A stretch of DNA of 64,000 bases from Budorcas taxicolor (lineage: Eukaryota; Chordata; Mammalia; Artiodactyla; Bovidae). Positions 20,955 to 31,705 of the stretch are shown in pieces. Within the stretch, counting starts at the first letter, position 1, and each line of letters begins with the position of its first letter. The notes under the pieces were generated by a model. That model saw only the letters and a list, made by a program, of their open reading frames with translations. It was not told the DNA's origin and made no database searches. The stretch spans positions 17,190,434 to 17,254,433 of the forward strand of contig NC_068934.1 in the NCBI RefSeq assembly GCF_023091745.1, read 5' to 3'. A program made the position numbers and the translations under genes.

Positions 20955-21335
20955 GGAAGGCATTACTCAGGTTGCAGTACCAGGAAACAGAAGTCCCCTT
21001 CTTAAGGGAGGGAGGTCAGGGATGACTTCCTATGGAGGCACATTTCAGCTCGTTCCTGTAGGATGGGTGGGAGGTTTTCAGACTGAGGTGCGAGAAAAGG
21101 CATCCAGGTGGAGGAAAGCCCTCCAGTGAAGACACCAGGTGTGGAGGAAAAGTATTCCATGTTTGGGGAAAGGTGAGAAGCTTTCGGCATCAGGAATATG
21201 TGTGAGGGAAGGAAGGAGGGGTAGGCAGGCCTTTGAGGCCGTGACCCTGGATGCAAACGTGGGTGGTAGGACGGCAGCTGGTGGAGTCCTCTGCAGTGTG
21301 GCGTCCCACCCAGGGGATTCTGACATTCCACTCTG
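20955..21335 (-). mobile_element. Possible L2 relic
   Basis: 'gaggtcagggatgacttcctatggaggcacatttcagctcg' and 'aggaaaagtattccatgtttgggg' resemble the L2-type order 'gaaggcctc ... ggtgacatttgag ... agagcattccaggc'. The match is weak. Confidence 0.35.
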
Positions 21336-22164
21336 GCCTGTCTAGCCAGCCTCAAGAGTATCAAGTTCCAGCCAAGCAGCGTGTGTGTCTGGGCCATCAG
21401 GAGCTGGTATCCCTGGGGCTGTCGCATTTGTCTCCATCTCCCTGCCCTCCCTGCAGCGCCCCCTAACAGAGCCCCCTAACAGAACAGACACCCAGACTCC
21501 CCCGACCCCACATCCCCTGGCTCCCGAGCCGCAGAACAGAGGATCAGCTCTGGTGATGGAGAGCCAGACCCGGGGCCCCTTTATTGGAAGCCATTTTCCT
21601 TCTCAATATCTTCTGCAGAGATGGAGCGGCAAAGCGAAATTCCCACAGAAATAATTTTTCAATTTCTTATAATAGGACATAAAAGTCGGCCCAGGGAAAT
21701 TGATTCCATTCGGAGCTCCCTTTGTAGGACACTTCATCTTCCATTGCAGCCTCTGTATTTCAGCAATTTCTAAAGCCCGAGGAAGTCTCGTTTAATGCTT
21801 TTTTGCCACCCTGGCAGAAGGCTTTTGTAGCTCAGCTGAATGGCTCTGCTGATCTGTCACTTTCTCAGACCCAGGGCTGGGGCGGGGATGGGGTGGGCGG
21901 GGGGTGCCTCGAATCCCACACCCAACCCCAGGGGGTGGCTGACTGGGTCCCCCCTCACGTCCACACTTGCCCCCAACATGGAGACCTGTTCTCCTTTGCC
22001 CTTCTTTCCCCATCCGTCCTCTTCCCTCTTCCCCTCCTGCCTTTTCACCTCCTTTCTTCTTTTCTTGACATCCTTCCACTTTTGTCCCTGCCTTCCTCTT
22101 TTATTTCTCTTCAATCCCCACCCCACCCTCTTTCCCTGGAGTGGTATCCATCGCTCGACAACCA
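21336..22164. other. No gene seen; AT-rich island 21570-21850 and CT-rich 21960-22130
   Basis: 21463-21485 contains a short tandem duplication of CCCCCTAACAGAG. 21570-21850 is a distinctly AT-richer, repeat-free island in GC-rich DNA and is a candidate conserved non-coding element. 21990-22130 is strongly pyrimidine-rich. Frames up to 142 codons here are low-complexity. Confidence 0.35.
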
Positions 22165-22262
22165 TGGGGCCCAGCAGGTTACTCAGTCTCCCTGGGTCTC
22201 AGCTTCTTCATCTGTCAAGGATGGGTGGTGATTATAATGTGCCTTTCACAGGCTTGTGAGAA
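22165..22262 (+). repeat. MIR SINE relic
   Basis: 'ggttactcagtctccctgggtctcagcttcttcatctgtcaaggatgggtggtgattataatg' is a forward MIR core. Confidence 0.6.
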
Positions 22263-22935
22263 AGATCCCACATTTAGGTGTTCAGGAGACCCCAGGGAGA
22301 GAGGGATATGAGGGGTGGAAGGAGCCAGTGTCAGCCCTCAGCTCTGCACAGGAGACCCTGAGCTTGACCCCGGGAGAAGAGGGCACAGGGCTGCTTTCAG
22401 ACTGCTCTAGGATGATGCTTTTCAAAGGAATCGCACATTTTAGTTTACCAAGAGTTTCCTGAGCCAGTTACCTATCATGTTTGATCCCCATGGCAATGCT
22501 TTGATGGAGACAGAGCAGATAACGCAGCCTGGCCTGGAAATGAGGAGATAGAGGGTCTCTAAATAAATGTTTGTGGTTTATCCTATGTTATGCAATTCAA
22601 ATCAAGTGCCCCCTGAGCCTGTGCACTTTTCTCTCCTGGGATCATGAAATGGACTGCAAGGAAGGTCCATCCAACCAACCCTCTCCCGCTTGGCCTCCTG
22701 CCTCTCTCCTGACCCTGGAGTTAGAGTCTGGGGAAAACCAAGTTACCCAAGGTCTCCCTAGCCACTCTGAGCCTCGACTTTGTTATTGCATCCTGCTTGA
22801 GATTTGGGAAGGGATTGCAAGCCAGCCTCCATCATCTCCCACTTCAAGGCGCAGCCTGGGGTCCTGTGGCCCTAAAGTGGACTGACTCTACCACCAGAAT
22901 AAATGTGACTTCCGAGGTAGCCTTGACTCGACAGC
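22263..22935. other. No gene seen; unassigned, weak reverse MIR at 22445-22560
   Basis: Frames are short. 'cctgagccagttacctatcatgtttgatccccatggcaatgctttgatgg' at 22459-22510 may be a reverse MIR edge. Confidence 0.3.
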
Positions 22936-23075
22936 CCATTTGAATGCTCCGAGCAGGCAGATGTTACACTCGGCTGGCTGGCCTTACTCTCCTAGAGTTG
23001 AGGAAACTGAGGCTCAGCTAAAGCTAATAGCCTGAGATTGAGCTGAGATGAGAACCCAGGTACATCTACCAGACC
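22936..23075 (-). repeat. MIR SINE relic
   Basis: 'gttgaggaaactgaggctcagctaaagctaatagcctgagattgagctgagatgagaacccagg' is a reverse MIR. Confidence 0.6.
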
Positions 23076-23634
23076 TCAGAACTATTGGTTTCAGGATCTC
23101 AAGCGACTGGCTCAAGTCATCCAGCACATCTGGAAACCATGTCCCTAGACCCCATTCCAGAATATTTGTTCATTCCATACTCCACTTGCAATAGTTTAGG
23201 GTTCTTGTGTGAAACCCTGAGGCCTAGATCCAGGACCAAGTGGAAAGAAGTTACAGGGAGTTTTAAGCCAACTTTCTACCAGCCAGAGTGGCCCTAGGTA
23301 GAAGGGACAACTTTCATGGTTTGCTCCCTGACATAGCAATTCGGGCAGGGCCACAGGCCACCTGCTGGAGAGGCTATGGCGGGAATTCCTGCATCTGATG
23401 TCTGAGCGGCCGTCACAGGCCAGCCTGTTCCAAGGATGCGACAGTCCTCTGTGCCTCTTACTCCCAGAGCTGACCGGGAACTGAACCCAAGCTTACAGCA
23501 GCTGCTTTTCACAAACAATTCCCAAGGGAGTAGTAGGAAGGGAATTTTTTTTTCCTCTAGAAGAATGAAATTCCCAAGGAAGCAGCGCTCATTGCTGTCT
23601 GTGGGTGAGGATGCACAAAACTCATCGTGGCTGG
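23076..23634. other. No gene seen; unassigned sequence
   Basis: Unassigned sequence with a poly-T run near 23547. The frame of 114 codons starting at 23436 extends into an L2 relic and has no recognised domain. Confidence 0.35.
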
Positions 23635-23800
23635 AAAATCCTGGGACTGATATTGATTCAGTTATTCATTCAGCAAACAATCTTAAGCATCTCTTCTGCA
23701 GGCAGCCTTCCTGTAGGCTGAGGGGAGCCAGCCGTAAACAAGGGAACACCGTCCCCACCCTCTCGGCACTCACATTCTAGTGGAAGAGGCAGCTGAGAAA
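23635..23800 (-). mobile_element. L2 LINE 3'-end relic
   Basis: 'ttattcattcagcaaacaatcttaagcatctcttctgcaggcagcc' and 'ccgtccccaccctctcggcactcacattctagtggaagaggcag' match the complement of the L2 3' end ('...ttcaacaaatatttattgagc ... cttacattctagtgggggagac'). Confidence 0.6.
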
Positions 23801-24286
23801 TGTCCTCCCGGTATCCGCCTGTCTAGAACGGTCTCTTCTTTCCTCTGAGACTCAGAGAACAGTCTTAGGGCTCCTTGCATACTGAAAAGCACTGAAGTAC
23901 AACAGAAAGGCCACAGAGCTGTGTTCTGAGGCCTGACACCCTGATCCAGCGGTGAGAAGCCAGGCAGCATCCGTTCTCTATGTCTCAGGGTTTTAGTGTG
24001 TAAAGAGAGAACAGAAGTACCCGCTTAGTCCTTTCCTGCTCAGCGTCTTTGATGACAAGGAACAGAGACCCACCCAGCCAACTCAGGGAAAGGGGAAGGG
24101 TGGCTGGTGATCCTAGCAAGATCTTTCCAAGAGTCCAAAGGCAAGAAGCATAATACAGCAGGACCTCATGGAAACCCCGAATTGGAAGCTGCTAATAGCT
24201 AAGGCATCCATGTAGTCTCTCTTAGTGGCCCTTTTCCTCTCTGCATTTCTACTCTGTTTTTCTCTCTCCTCATCTGTTTCTTTTGC
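23801..24286. other. No gene seen; unassigned sequence
   Basis: A weak forward MIR-like order is visible at 23900-24010 ('tctatgtctcagggttttagtgtgtaaag'). The remainder is unassigned. Confidence 0.3.
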
Positions 24287-24309
24287 TTTTTTTTTTTTTT
24301 TTTTTTTTT
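24287..24309 (+). repeat. Poly-T tract (23 T)
   Basis: Uninterrupted T run after TTTTGC, followed by AAGATCACAG. It could be the A-tail of a minus-strand retroposed element to its right, but no such element was recognised. Confidence 0.95.
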
Positions 24310-25295
24310 AAGATCACAGTCCCACAAAGCTTTGCAGAGACCCATCCCCACCACCCTGGCCTTCTCCATGACCTGACAACTCATAGTAACGCCTTTGGAT
24401 TCTTTTCCCCTCTGCTAGCTAGCTACTCAGTCTCTGTTCCTCAAATCCAGGTCCCAATCTTTGAAGGAGGAATTAAAGTGAGACAAGCAACAGGTTACTG
24501 AACAAGCCAATGGTTGGGCCGTGCATGGAATAGGTAGCCACCTCTGGTCCAATCAGCTGTGAGGGACCCGGTCATGTGATTTAAAAAACATGGGTGGTAC
24601 AGGTCACATAGTATAAAATGTGACTGTAGATGGGACAGCTTCTCTTAGAAGGTAGTGGTGGTATGTGTAGTCACCATAAAACAACTGGTACTCAGCTACT
24701 CCTCTCAGGCTGCTCTGACCAATTAAATGAAGGTTTTTGTTTTTTTTTTAATGCCTAGCATGCTTATTCCTTGTACACTGCATGGAGGTATTGGATGAAT
24801 ATTCTTTGCAGCTACCTTTAGTGAATTGTAAGATGCGGTGCAGGTGTGAAGTGTGAGAATCACCATAGGTTACCAACTGAACTTGAACTTTGCAAAAGCT
24901 GGCTTGGCTGGCTTCAGCCAGTTGCTTTAATTGGGAAACGATTAACTTGGTAACCTTCTTGTTCCCTAAGCTATTCATTTCCCTGGGGCCTGGGGCGAGT
25001 GTGCCTCAAATGTGGATTTCTCAAAGTGGCTCCATGCTGTGCCCCTGCGTGGGGCTAGGGCTCAGCCTTGGAAATTACAGTTTGTCTCATCCTGCTGGGC
25101 ACGACTGAGTAAGTGCTGTCGTGCATACCGGCGGATCCCAGCAGCTAGGGGCTTCCCGGGCAGCTGGCCAGCAGGAGTGACAGGCAACTCCAGGCCACTT
25201 CTGCCTTCTCCCAGTGGTTCTGTCTTCCAGAGGACTGATGGGTGGAGAGTTCTCAGATAGGTTGCATCCATACAGGACCTGGATCTTCACCCCTT
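24310..25295. other. No gene seen; contains paired CCAAT and a TATA-centred palindrome
   Basis: Unassigned. CCAATGG at 24508, CCAATCAG at 24550 and TATAAA at 24612 occur in LTR-like order, and GTCACAT/ATGTGAC arms (24603-24609, 24618-24624) enclose the TATAAA. The 24400-24600 part faintly recalls an old L1 3' end ('ggtccaatcagctgtgag ... tcatgtgat'). 24740-24990 is AT-rich and unassigned. Confidence 0.3.
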
Positions 25296-25455
25296 AACTT
25301 ACTGCATCTTCCTAGCAATATGTCAAGGGCACATTATAATCCCCATTTTACAGACGGAAGCAGTGATGCTTAGGAAGATTAAGTAATTTGCTCAAAATGG
25401 TGGAAACCAAGTGGGAACCCAATCCTGGCTCTCTGGGCCCCTCAGAGCATTGCAG
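25296..25455 (-). repeat. MIR SINE relic
   Basis: 'cacattataatccccattttacagacggaagcagtgatgcttaggaagattaagtaatttgctcaaaatgg' and 'aagtgggaacccaatcctgg' are a good reverse MIR. Confidence 0.7.
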
Positions 25456-25489
25456 TAATAGCTTACAAGCATTCAGCCAGCCGATTCTT

Positions 25490-25690
25490 TCTGAACACAT
25501 ACGGTGTGCTAAGTATTCATAGTGCTATGCCTTTTAAAGCTCTTTTCCCACTTATCCTCTAATACCCAGAAAAGTGAGTTACAGGATGACTTTTGTTATC
25601 CCTATTTAACATCAGAAGCTAGAGGCCCAGAGGAGGCTCAAGGCAACATGTCTCGTTAGTGGCAGAGCTGGGTCTGCAACCCGACCCCAT
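25490..25690 (-). repeat. MIR SINE relic
   Basis: 'cacatacggtgtgctaagtattcatagtgctatgcc', 'acttatcctctaatacccagaaaagtgag', 'atccctatttaacatcagaagctagaggcccagagg' and 'ttagtggcagagctggg' cover most of the reverse MIR. Confidence 0.65.
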
Positions 25691-25844
25691 GAATACACGT
25701 GCGAGCCTCTGTGGACCAAACTGTGCTTTTCTCCCACCCTTCAAGACACTCTTCCATATACAGGAGAAGGCAAATATCCAAATGTAAAGTATTGCGCTTG
25801 TTTGTTTCCTATTTCATTCAGATTTAACTGATATCATTGCATGT

Positions 25845-25985
25845 GTGATAGTCAGACTTGGGTTGAAGTCCTGGCCTGCTGATAACTTGTAGTGTGATCA
25901 CTCTGAGCGTCTGGTTTTCATCCATAAACAAGTGATAGTCCTCCTGACAGCACCTAGCAGACGGCTCTGGGTTTGGACAGGAAGT
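25845..25985 (+). repeat. MIR SINE relic
   Basis: 'agacttgggttgaagtcctggcctgctgataacttgtagtgtgatcactctgagcgtctggttttcatcc' is a forward MIR with the box B-like 'gggttgaagtcc'. Confidence 0.6.
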
Positions 25986-26775
25986 CAGCAAAGAGGGCTT
26001 CTTAGAGAAAGTGCTTCCTAAGATGGCCTCCTGAAAGGAAGCTGCCTGTTAAGACTTCATCCTGTAATGGGCTAGTCATTCCTACTTGCACTTTGAAAGC
26101 CTCAGGAAACCAGTCTCAATCTTGCAGGTTGAATGAGTCACCCCAACCCCTAGGTGTGTGTACCTGAGCATCGTGAGAGGGAGCAGCAGGGCCCTAGGGC
26201 CCCTCCTTCTCCCTGGAGGTGCTTCTTTTCCATCCTGTGTCTCCTCCAGGCTCCTCCCGGGCTATGATGCACAAGGGGGCTCCGTGAAGGACTAGGGCAG
26301 AATTAAGTGCAACCCCTTTGCAAGCTCGGTGCTCACGGAGTCACTGCTGTGCTTCAAGAGGTGCTTCTCAGACTCCTCTGAGAAGCACTCACAGGTCTTT
26401 AATTTTAACCTGACTTCAAATTTTGCCTTTACACCTAGGCTGGAGAAAGAACGGATGCAACTGCATTGGTGGTTGGTTTAGGGAGGGTAAGAAGACGCAG
26501 CCATTTCTTAGTTTGTTTCTTCTTCGTAATGCTAATCAACTTTGCCTTGTAGCAAACTAGCTGTTTCCTAGCAACGCCAAGTGGTGTGGCAGGATGGCAT
26601 CTATTTTGAATCTTCCTGATGTGACCTGTTGACTCCCTTGGAGAGTGGCAGTCATGGCCTTGAGACCCTGTTGCTTTGCCAAGAGAAGGGTCTGCCCTTA
26701 ATTGTGGCAGGGGGACCCCTGGCAGGGTTCTGTAGCTGGGCCAGGCCAAACCACATCCCCATCATGAATATGAAC
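25986..26775. other. No gene seen; unassigned sequence
   Basis: Mixed unassigned sequence. 26340-26395 contains a short near-direct repeat ('cttctcagactcctctgagaagcactc'), which is also partly self-complementary. The minus-strand frame 26435-26749 has no recognised domain. Confidence 0.35.
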
Positions 26776-27500
26776 TCCTGTACTTTCTTGTTCATTCTGG
26801 GACTTGCATATCCCATCACACAGTGACTGTGACCCACTGTTCGAGGTACTCTGCCAGACCCTGGTGATTCTAGGGGAAAAAACCCATGCCTGGTTCCTAT
26901 CCTTGGGGAGAGGCAGGCTTATAACAGGTTCTGAGATGCATGCTATCAAGGCAAGAACAGAATCAAACCTGGAGTTTACAGAAATATTTTTCGGAGGAGT
27001 TATGAGTTGAATTAGGCTTTGAAATATGAATAAAACTATTATAGGTATTGAAAGAGAAATAAGGTATTTGTTGAAAGTCAAGTGAAAGTTGCTCATTTGT
27101 GTCTGACTGTGACTCCATTGATACAGTCTATGGAATTCTCCAGGCCAGATTACTGGAGTGGGTAGCCTATCCCTTCTCCAGTGAATCTTCCCAACCCAGG
27201 AATTGAACTGGGGTCTCCTGCATTGCAGGCAGGTTCTTTACCAACCGATCTACCAGGGAAGCCCATATCTGTTGGAGAGAAGAGCGCAGTGCAGTACCCT
27301 AAAGGCATGAAAGAAGCAGTGGGAAATTGATGATATCACCAGTGAATCAAAAAGTCTTTCCCTTGGGACTTTAATGGATGCTATTCAAATATGAGGTTCT
27401 GTCACCAAATAAGAAATTCAGGCTTAGAGTTAAATAGATCTTGTTAATGACAGGACTTCACAGCCATGCACAGCTCACTTATGTTTATTTCGATTTTTCA
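26776..27500 (-). mobile_element. Probable L2 relic, split by a Bov-tA
   Basis: 'ctgttcgaggtactctgccagaccctggtgattctagggg' and 'cctatccttggggagaggcaggcttataacag' follow the complement of the L2 3' end. 'ggagttatgagttgaattaggctttgaaatatg' and, after the Bov-tA, 'gagagaagagcgcagtgcagtaccctaaaggcatgaaagaagcagtggg' continue in L2-like order. Confidence 0.45.
27065..27278 (-). mobile_element. Bov-tA SINE with diverged target duplication
   Basis: The body at 27078-27265 reads 'gtgtctgactgtgactccattgatacagtctatggaattctccaggcc' to 'gaattgaactggggtctcctgcattgcaggcaggttctttacc ... accagggaagccc', the complement of Bov-tA. Flanks TATTTGTTGAAAG (27065-27077) and TATCTGTTGGAGA (27266-27278) look like one 13-bp target duplication with several changes. 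Its body is more diverged than other copies here, fitting an older insertion. Confidence 0.85.
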
Positions 27501-27515
27501 AAATCATATGCATAT

Positions 27516-27714
27516 GCATGCTCAGTCACTTCAGTCATGTCTGACTCTTTGCAGCCCCATGGACTGTAGCCTGCCAGGCTCCTCTGTCCAAGGGATTCTC
27601 CAGGCAAGAATACTGGAGTGGGTTGTCATCCCCTCCTCCAGGGGATCTTCCCAACCCCAGGATCAAACCCACGTCTCTTAGGGGAGGCAAGTTTTTTACT
27701 GCTAGCGCTACCAT
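27516..27714 (-). mobile_element. Bov-tA SINE
   Basis: 'catgctcagtcacttcagtcatgtctgactctttgcagccccatggactgtagcctgcc' through 'ggatcttcccaaccccaggatcaaacccacgtctctta' in complement orientation. The tRNA-derived end (27680-27714) is degraded. Confidence 0.9.
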
Positions 27715-28205
27715 GAAATTGTAGCATTTCCTTGACTTAATGACTTTGCAGAACACTGAGAGCATTTTTTAGGAGTGGGTTCCTTGGAATCTATCTTGGA
27801 AAATGCTAAGCTATCTTGTTGGGCTGTTTCCTGGGGATGGTTGAAGAGAGGCAAGGCCAACCCCTAAGGGGTCTCTGATGGCATAGAGTGAGGATGGGTG
27901 ATGAGTAGCCAGGGAATGATTTTTTCAACTGGGCCTGTATTATAAAGCACCCAGGGCACAGAGGGAAAATGGGCCAGGAAGGGAAGCCTAGAGGCTGGGA
28001 TTCCAGGTTGGATGTGTAATAGTTACTTTTTGGTGTCTGTTGCTGTGGACATGTAGGCATCCCCTGACATCTGGTTTAGGTAAGGGAATTCAGCCCGAAT
28101 CCAAGACAATAACCTTCAGAGATATCGTTGAAGACCTCCAAATGAGCCCACATTGAGGTCTAACTGAGTCTTGCTGGGCTGCATGTGACACTGTAAGGCA
28201 TTCCC
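27715..28205. other. No gene seen; unassigned sequence
   Basis: No recognised repeat except a possible trace at 27755-27810. No exon-like frame. Confidence 0.35.
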
Positions 28206-28208
28206 GTG

Positions 28209-28210
<2 letters not shown>

Positions 28211-28247
<37 letters not shown>
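28211..28247 (+). repeat. (GT)n microsatellite
   Basis: About 18 uninterrupted GT units followed by CACGCGCGC, adjoining a Bov-tA. The mixed GT/CG end could adopt Z-DNA. Confidence 0.96.
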
Positions 28248-28248
<1 letters not shown>

Positions 28249-28261
28249 ACGCGCGCAGGCT

Positions 28262-28470
28262 GTGCACGCTTAGTCGCTTAGTTGTGTCCAACTCTTTGCG
28301 ACCCCATGGACTGTTGTACCAGGCTCCTCTGTCCGTGGGATTCTTCAGGCAAGAATACTCGAGTGGGTTGCCATTCCCTTCTCCAAGGGATCTTCCTGAT
28401 CCAGGGATCGAACCAGGGTCTTCTGCACTGCAGGCAGATTCTTCACCATCTGTGCCACCAGGGAAGCCCC
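28262..28470 (-). mobile_element. Bov-tA SINE
   Basis: 'gcttagtcgcttagttgtgtccaactctttgcgaccccatggactg' to 'gatcgaaccagggtcttctgcactgcaggcagattcttcaccatctgtgccaccagggaagccc' is a near-complete complement-strand Bov-tA with an intact box B. Confidence 0.93.
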
Positions 28471-28784
28471 CTGCATTTAGTAGCAGCTCTTTAGTTGGAA
28501 GGGGACTGGCATCTGCTCATTGGTTCTGGTGCTTGTTTTTGTTAGGGTTGTCAGTCTGTTTCATTTCTGCCACAAGCCCAGTTAGGTAGTCAATGGTGTT
28601 TGCTGTGTTCAATGTTGATGTGCTCAGGAACTATAGCTGACTTAGACAGATTATTCTTCGTGCTAAAAAAGGCAGAAAGAATCATGAGGATATTGCATCA
28701 AAGACAATAGTCCAAAGCAATCGTCCTGTTCAAAGGAGAGGAAATTTAATAGGTATGAACGTGAAACCCACTGGGAAAACAAGC

Positions 28785-28975
28785 CCTGGAGTTAGACAGC
28801 CATGGGCTCATATCCCAGCTCCATGACTTACTGGCTGCATAATCACAGGCAAGTCACTTAACCTCTCTGAGGTTCACTTTTCTTGATGGAAAATGAAAAT
28901 AGTCATATGAATTTTAAAATGTTTGTAAGATGTTTTGCACATAAAATTGGCTCAATAGATGTCAGGGATGCTTCC
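28785..28975 (+). repeat. MIR SINE
   Basis: 'gagttagacagccatgggctcatatcccagctccatgacttactggctgcataatcacaggcaagtcacttaacctctctgagg' followed by 'ggaaaatgaaaatagtc' and 'ttttgcacataaaattggctcaatagatg' is an almost full-length forward MIR. Confidence 0.8.
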
Positions 28976-29379
28976 ATTTTTCTTGGGTCTTTAAATTCAA
29001 TATCCAAAAACCCAGACATGGTTTAGTAGCAGCAGCTGTGAAAACAATTTTCACGGTTTTGGTTGAAAAGTTGCTTGTGGGAAGGCCGCCAGAAAAGCTG
29101 ATATGAGCATGGGCTCCATCAAGAAAAGGAGAGAACACAAGTCAGAGAAGGGATACTCCCAGCCACGGGCTTGTTCAGGTTCTGTCCAAAGGTCGCCTTC
29201 CATTTCAGGCAATAATTGTAACAGGAATGTTGACACTTGTTGGTACTAACAAGTCAGGGAAGGAAAAGAGCCCAGAAAGTTGACTATATAAAGAGCAGAT
29301 GAAAAAGTGCAGGGTCTTAGCCTGAAAAAGATGATGATGGCAAGTGATATGGTGAAGGCTTCTGGATCTAGAGCCCGTG
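28976..29379. other. No gene seen; unassigned sequence
   Basis: Contains 'ctatataaag' at 29284, a weak TATA-like match without other promoter features. No recognised repeat or exon. Confidence 0.35.
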
Positions 29380-29435
29380 CATGAAACACAGTAAGTTCTC
29401 AAAAAATATTTGTTGGATGGATGGATGAGTGGAAA
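29380..29435 (+). repeat. L2/MIR-type tail with short (GGAT)n
   Basis: 'acacagtaagttctcaaaaaatatttgttggatggatggatgag' matches the 3' end of an L2 LINE ('cacatagtaggcgctcaataaatatttgttgaatgaatg'). Confidence 0.55.
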
Positions 29436-29439
29436 GCTA

Positions 29440-29650
29440 GCCATGGAATCAGGCAGATCTCCTTTTGAATCCCTTGGCATCATATGCCAACTGTGACCTT
29501 GGGGATGGCATTTGGCCTTCCTTTACCTTTCTTATACTTGGCAATAGGGAGGCCTGCCGTGCTGTGCTTTTCTGAGGATTCAGTGAAAACATGTGTTAGG
29601 TTTTAAACACTGAGCTTATTGCCCTGGAAGTATTTAGTGACAATTCCTCT
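29440..29650 (+). repeat. MIR SINE
   Basis: 'atggaatcaggcagatctccttttgaatcccttgg', 'actgtgaccttggggatggcatttggccttcctttacctttcttatacttggcaatagg' and 'ttctgaggattcagtgaaaacatg' run in forward MIR order. Confidence 0.6.
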
Positions 29651-30185
29651 TTATTCACTGCTGTCTACTTGGTGCAACCTGTTGTGTGAATGAGGAGTTG
29701 GGCATACACCTCCAGTGATCCCAAGTGGATGGACAGGTGGGAGTTCAGATGACTTCCTCAAGATTAGAACCGCTTAAAAATGATTCGAGGTGCTATCACA
29801 GGAGTGCACTCCCTGGCTCTGAAGGAGGTGTGTAAATTACTACCCTAAGGCCACTCTGGGTTCCAGCTGTGTTCTGGGGGACCTACATAATGTCAGCCTG
29901 TTCTTTTCTTAGAGATTTCACATGAACGTTCAGGCTGTTCATCTTTTTTGAATAAAGAGGATATGGGCACCAGGCCCTCATTTCCACCTGCTCACCTAGA
30001 GCTGAGACATGGCACCCTTCTATAGTTTGCCACCTTCCATACCGTTTCAGGTTGTCACTTGAAACCGAGACCGGACCTTTCTGGTCTTGAAAGACATTTG
30101 ACTTGTGCCCTCAGCCTTCGATGCTGAATGTTGGACTTAGCTCCGAAATTCAGCCTCTCACCTGGGAATAAAGCACTCCAGCACC
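29651..30185. other. No gene seen; unassigned sequence
   Basis: No recognised repeat family and no exon-like frame across about 530 bp. Confidence 0.35.
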
Positions 30186-30400
30186 GCAGCAGCCGAAGAG
30201 GCAGCCTGGAGTGGGTGGCGGAGGGTGTGGCTTCCGCCTTTGGGCTGCCTGGGGTCACATCCCAGCTCTGCTACTTTCCTGCTGTGCTGATCCTGATGAT
30301 AACCTCTCTGATCTCAGTTTCTTCATCTGTACAATGGGCATAATGATCAAACCCACTTTACAGGTTGTATGAGGATCAGACGTATGCCTGGCTCTTCGTA
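30186..30400 (+). repeat. MIR SINE
   Basis: 'ttgggctgcctggggtcacatcccagctctgctactttcctgctgtgctgatcctgatgataacctctctgatctcagtttcttcatctgtacaatgggcataatgatc' is a well-kept forward MIR. Confidence 0.8.
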
Positions 30401-30775
30401 AGCAAACCACATCTATTGTGAAAGCAAAGCATTCCATTATAATATGAATCATCCTTTCCTGAGGCGGACTGGGTGTTTGCTGGGAACACCGAAATCTGAC
30501 AAGTTTCTCAACAGAGAGTTCAGAACTAGTATCCTCTCCACATGAGCAGCAGAGGCTACTACAGTTATTGCATGGCAAAGCGAGGATTCTGCCTGAAGTC
30601 CCCTCTGCCTCCAGTTGAGCAGGAGAGGCTGGCTGGGTACCCACTATGAGGTTCCTCAGCCCCCATGAGACTCCTTTTCCCAGTAGTTGCAGGAAGTGCT
30701 GTGATTTACCAAGACCATGAGGCTCTGTTTGACACCCCACAATTTATAGCCTCCCAGGGTGTGAGGGAACTAACA
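30401..30775. other. No gene seen; unassigned sequence
   Basis: A 161-codon minus-strand frame (30255-30740) runs through this and the MIR copy. Its overlap with MIR and lack of any domain argue against a gene. Confidence 0.4.
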
Positions 30776-31060
30776 TGTCACTCCCATTTGTATAACACTT
30801 CCAAGTGAGTTGATGAGACTTTCCCCCTTCTGCTCAGTTTGTTTGCATTCTGAGCAGCAGACCCTGGGGGGGAAGGAGATGCCTCACTACACGATCTGTA
30901 CCCCAGCTGTCCTCCTGACCCACCCTGTGAGCCTGCTCCATCCTCACCACAGCCCCTGGAGATGAGGACTCTGCTGTGTCCCCATTTTCCAGATGAGAAA
31001 GTGGAGGTGCAAGTTTACCCGAACTCTGCTTGCTCATAGTCCTTAAGTAGCAAGAGCAGA
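30776..31060 (-). repeat. MIR SINE relic
   Basis: 'atttgtataacacttccaagtgagttg' at the left and 'ggactctgctgtgtccccattttccagatgagaaagtggagg' at the right fit one reverse MIR separated by extra sequence, or two copies. Confidence 0.5.
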
Positions 31061-31560
31061 GTCAGTACTCACGACTCTGACCCCAAGGCCTGGGCTTGTA
31101 AATGTCTATTAGGTAAAAAAAAAAGAAAAAAAAATGTTGGCCATGCAAAAGGGTAAAAATATCCACTTATCAGTCAGGGACAGGACATGCCATCTCCACT
31201 AGGGGAACACCCTCACCATTGTGCTGAGCACAATTAGGGCTTTTTCCAGCCCCGCTGCCATGTCTCCATCCCTACACTTTGCCTCACGTGGAGTCATTCA
31301 TCCTTAACAGGTGAGCAAATGCTCTTCCATCCGGGTGGGCCTCTTCTTTCCCTCCTTCCTGGTCGGGAGAGGAAATGCCCTGATTCTCACCTCTTGCCTG
31401 GGTTTCATTCATGTAGTTTCCCTGCAGGATTTGACAAAGCCAGGACAGCTGATGTGTCTCGTGACTCCGTATGGTCTCTGCTGTCCCTGGTGAGAGAGAG
31501 GACACTGACCAGCCCTTGGCTGGAGTGGCCCCAGCAGCTGAGAAGGTCAGTCTGACTGCC
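31061..31560. other. No gene seen; short A-rich run at 31116-31134
   Basis: Unassigned apart from the A-rich run (A8-G-A8). The frame at 31405-31806 on the minus strand spans a MIR copy and has no domain. Confidence 0.35.
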
Positions 31561-31705
31561 TGGGCCTGCTTGAATTGGGTTCTGCCACTTACAAGCGGAA
31601 TGGGTTTGGACTCGTGGCTTAATGGCGCTGAGCCTCATTTTCCCGTCTGTCAAAGGGGGTAGGAGCAGGTCAGAGGCTGCAGTGAGGATCATGATGTAAG
31701 GCCAG
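31561..31705 (+). repeat. MIR SINE relic
   Basis: 'ttgggttctgccacttacaagcggaatgggtttggactcgtggcttaatggcgctgagcctcattttcccgtctgtcaaagg' is a forward MIR. Confidence 0.62.

Noticed and set aside
28262..28470. tRNA gene suggested by box B-like GATCGAACC
   Set aside because: The motif belongs to the tRNA-derived head of Bov-tA. No cloverleaf of a functional tRNA is present. The same holds for the CHR and MIR copies.
29284..29293. TATA-like CTATATAAAG as a core promoter
   Set aside because: Isolated motif without supporting elements or a downstream exon.
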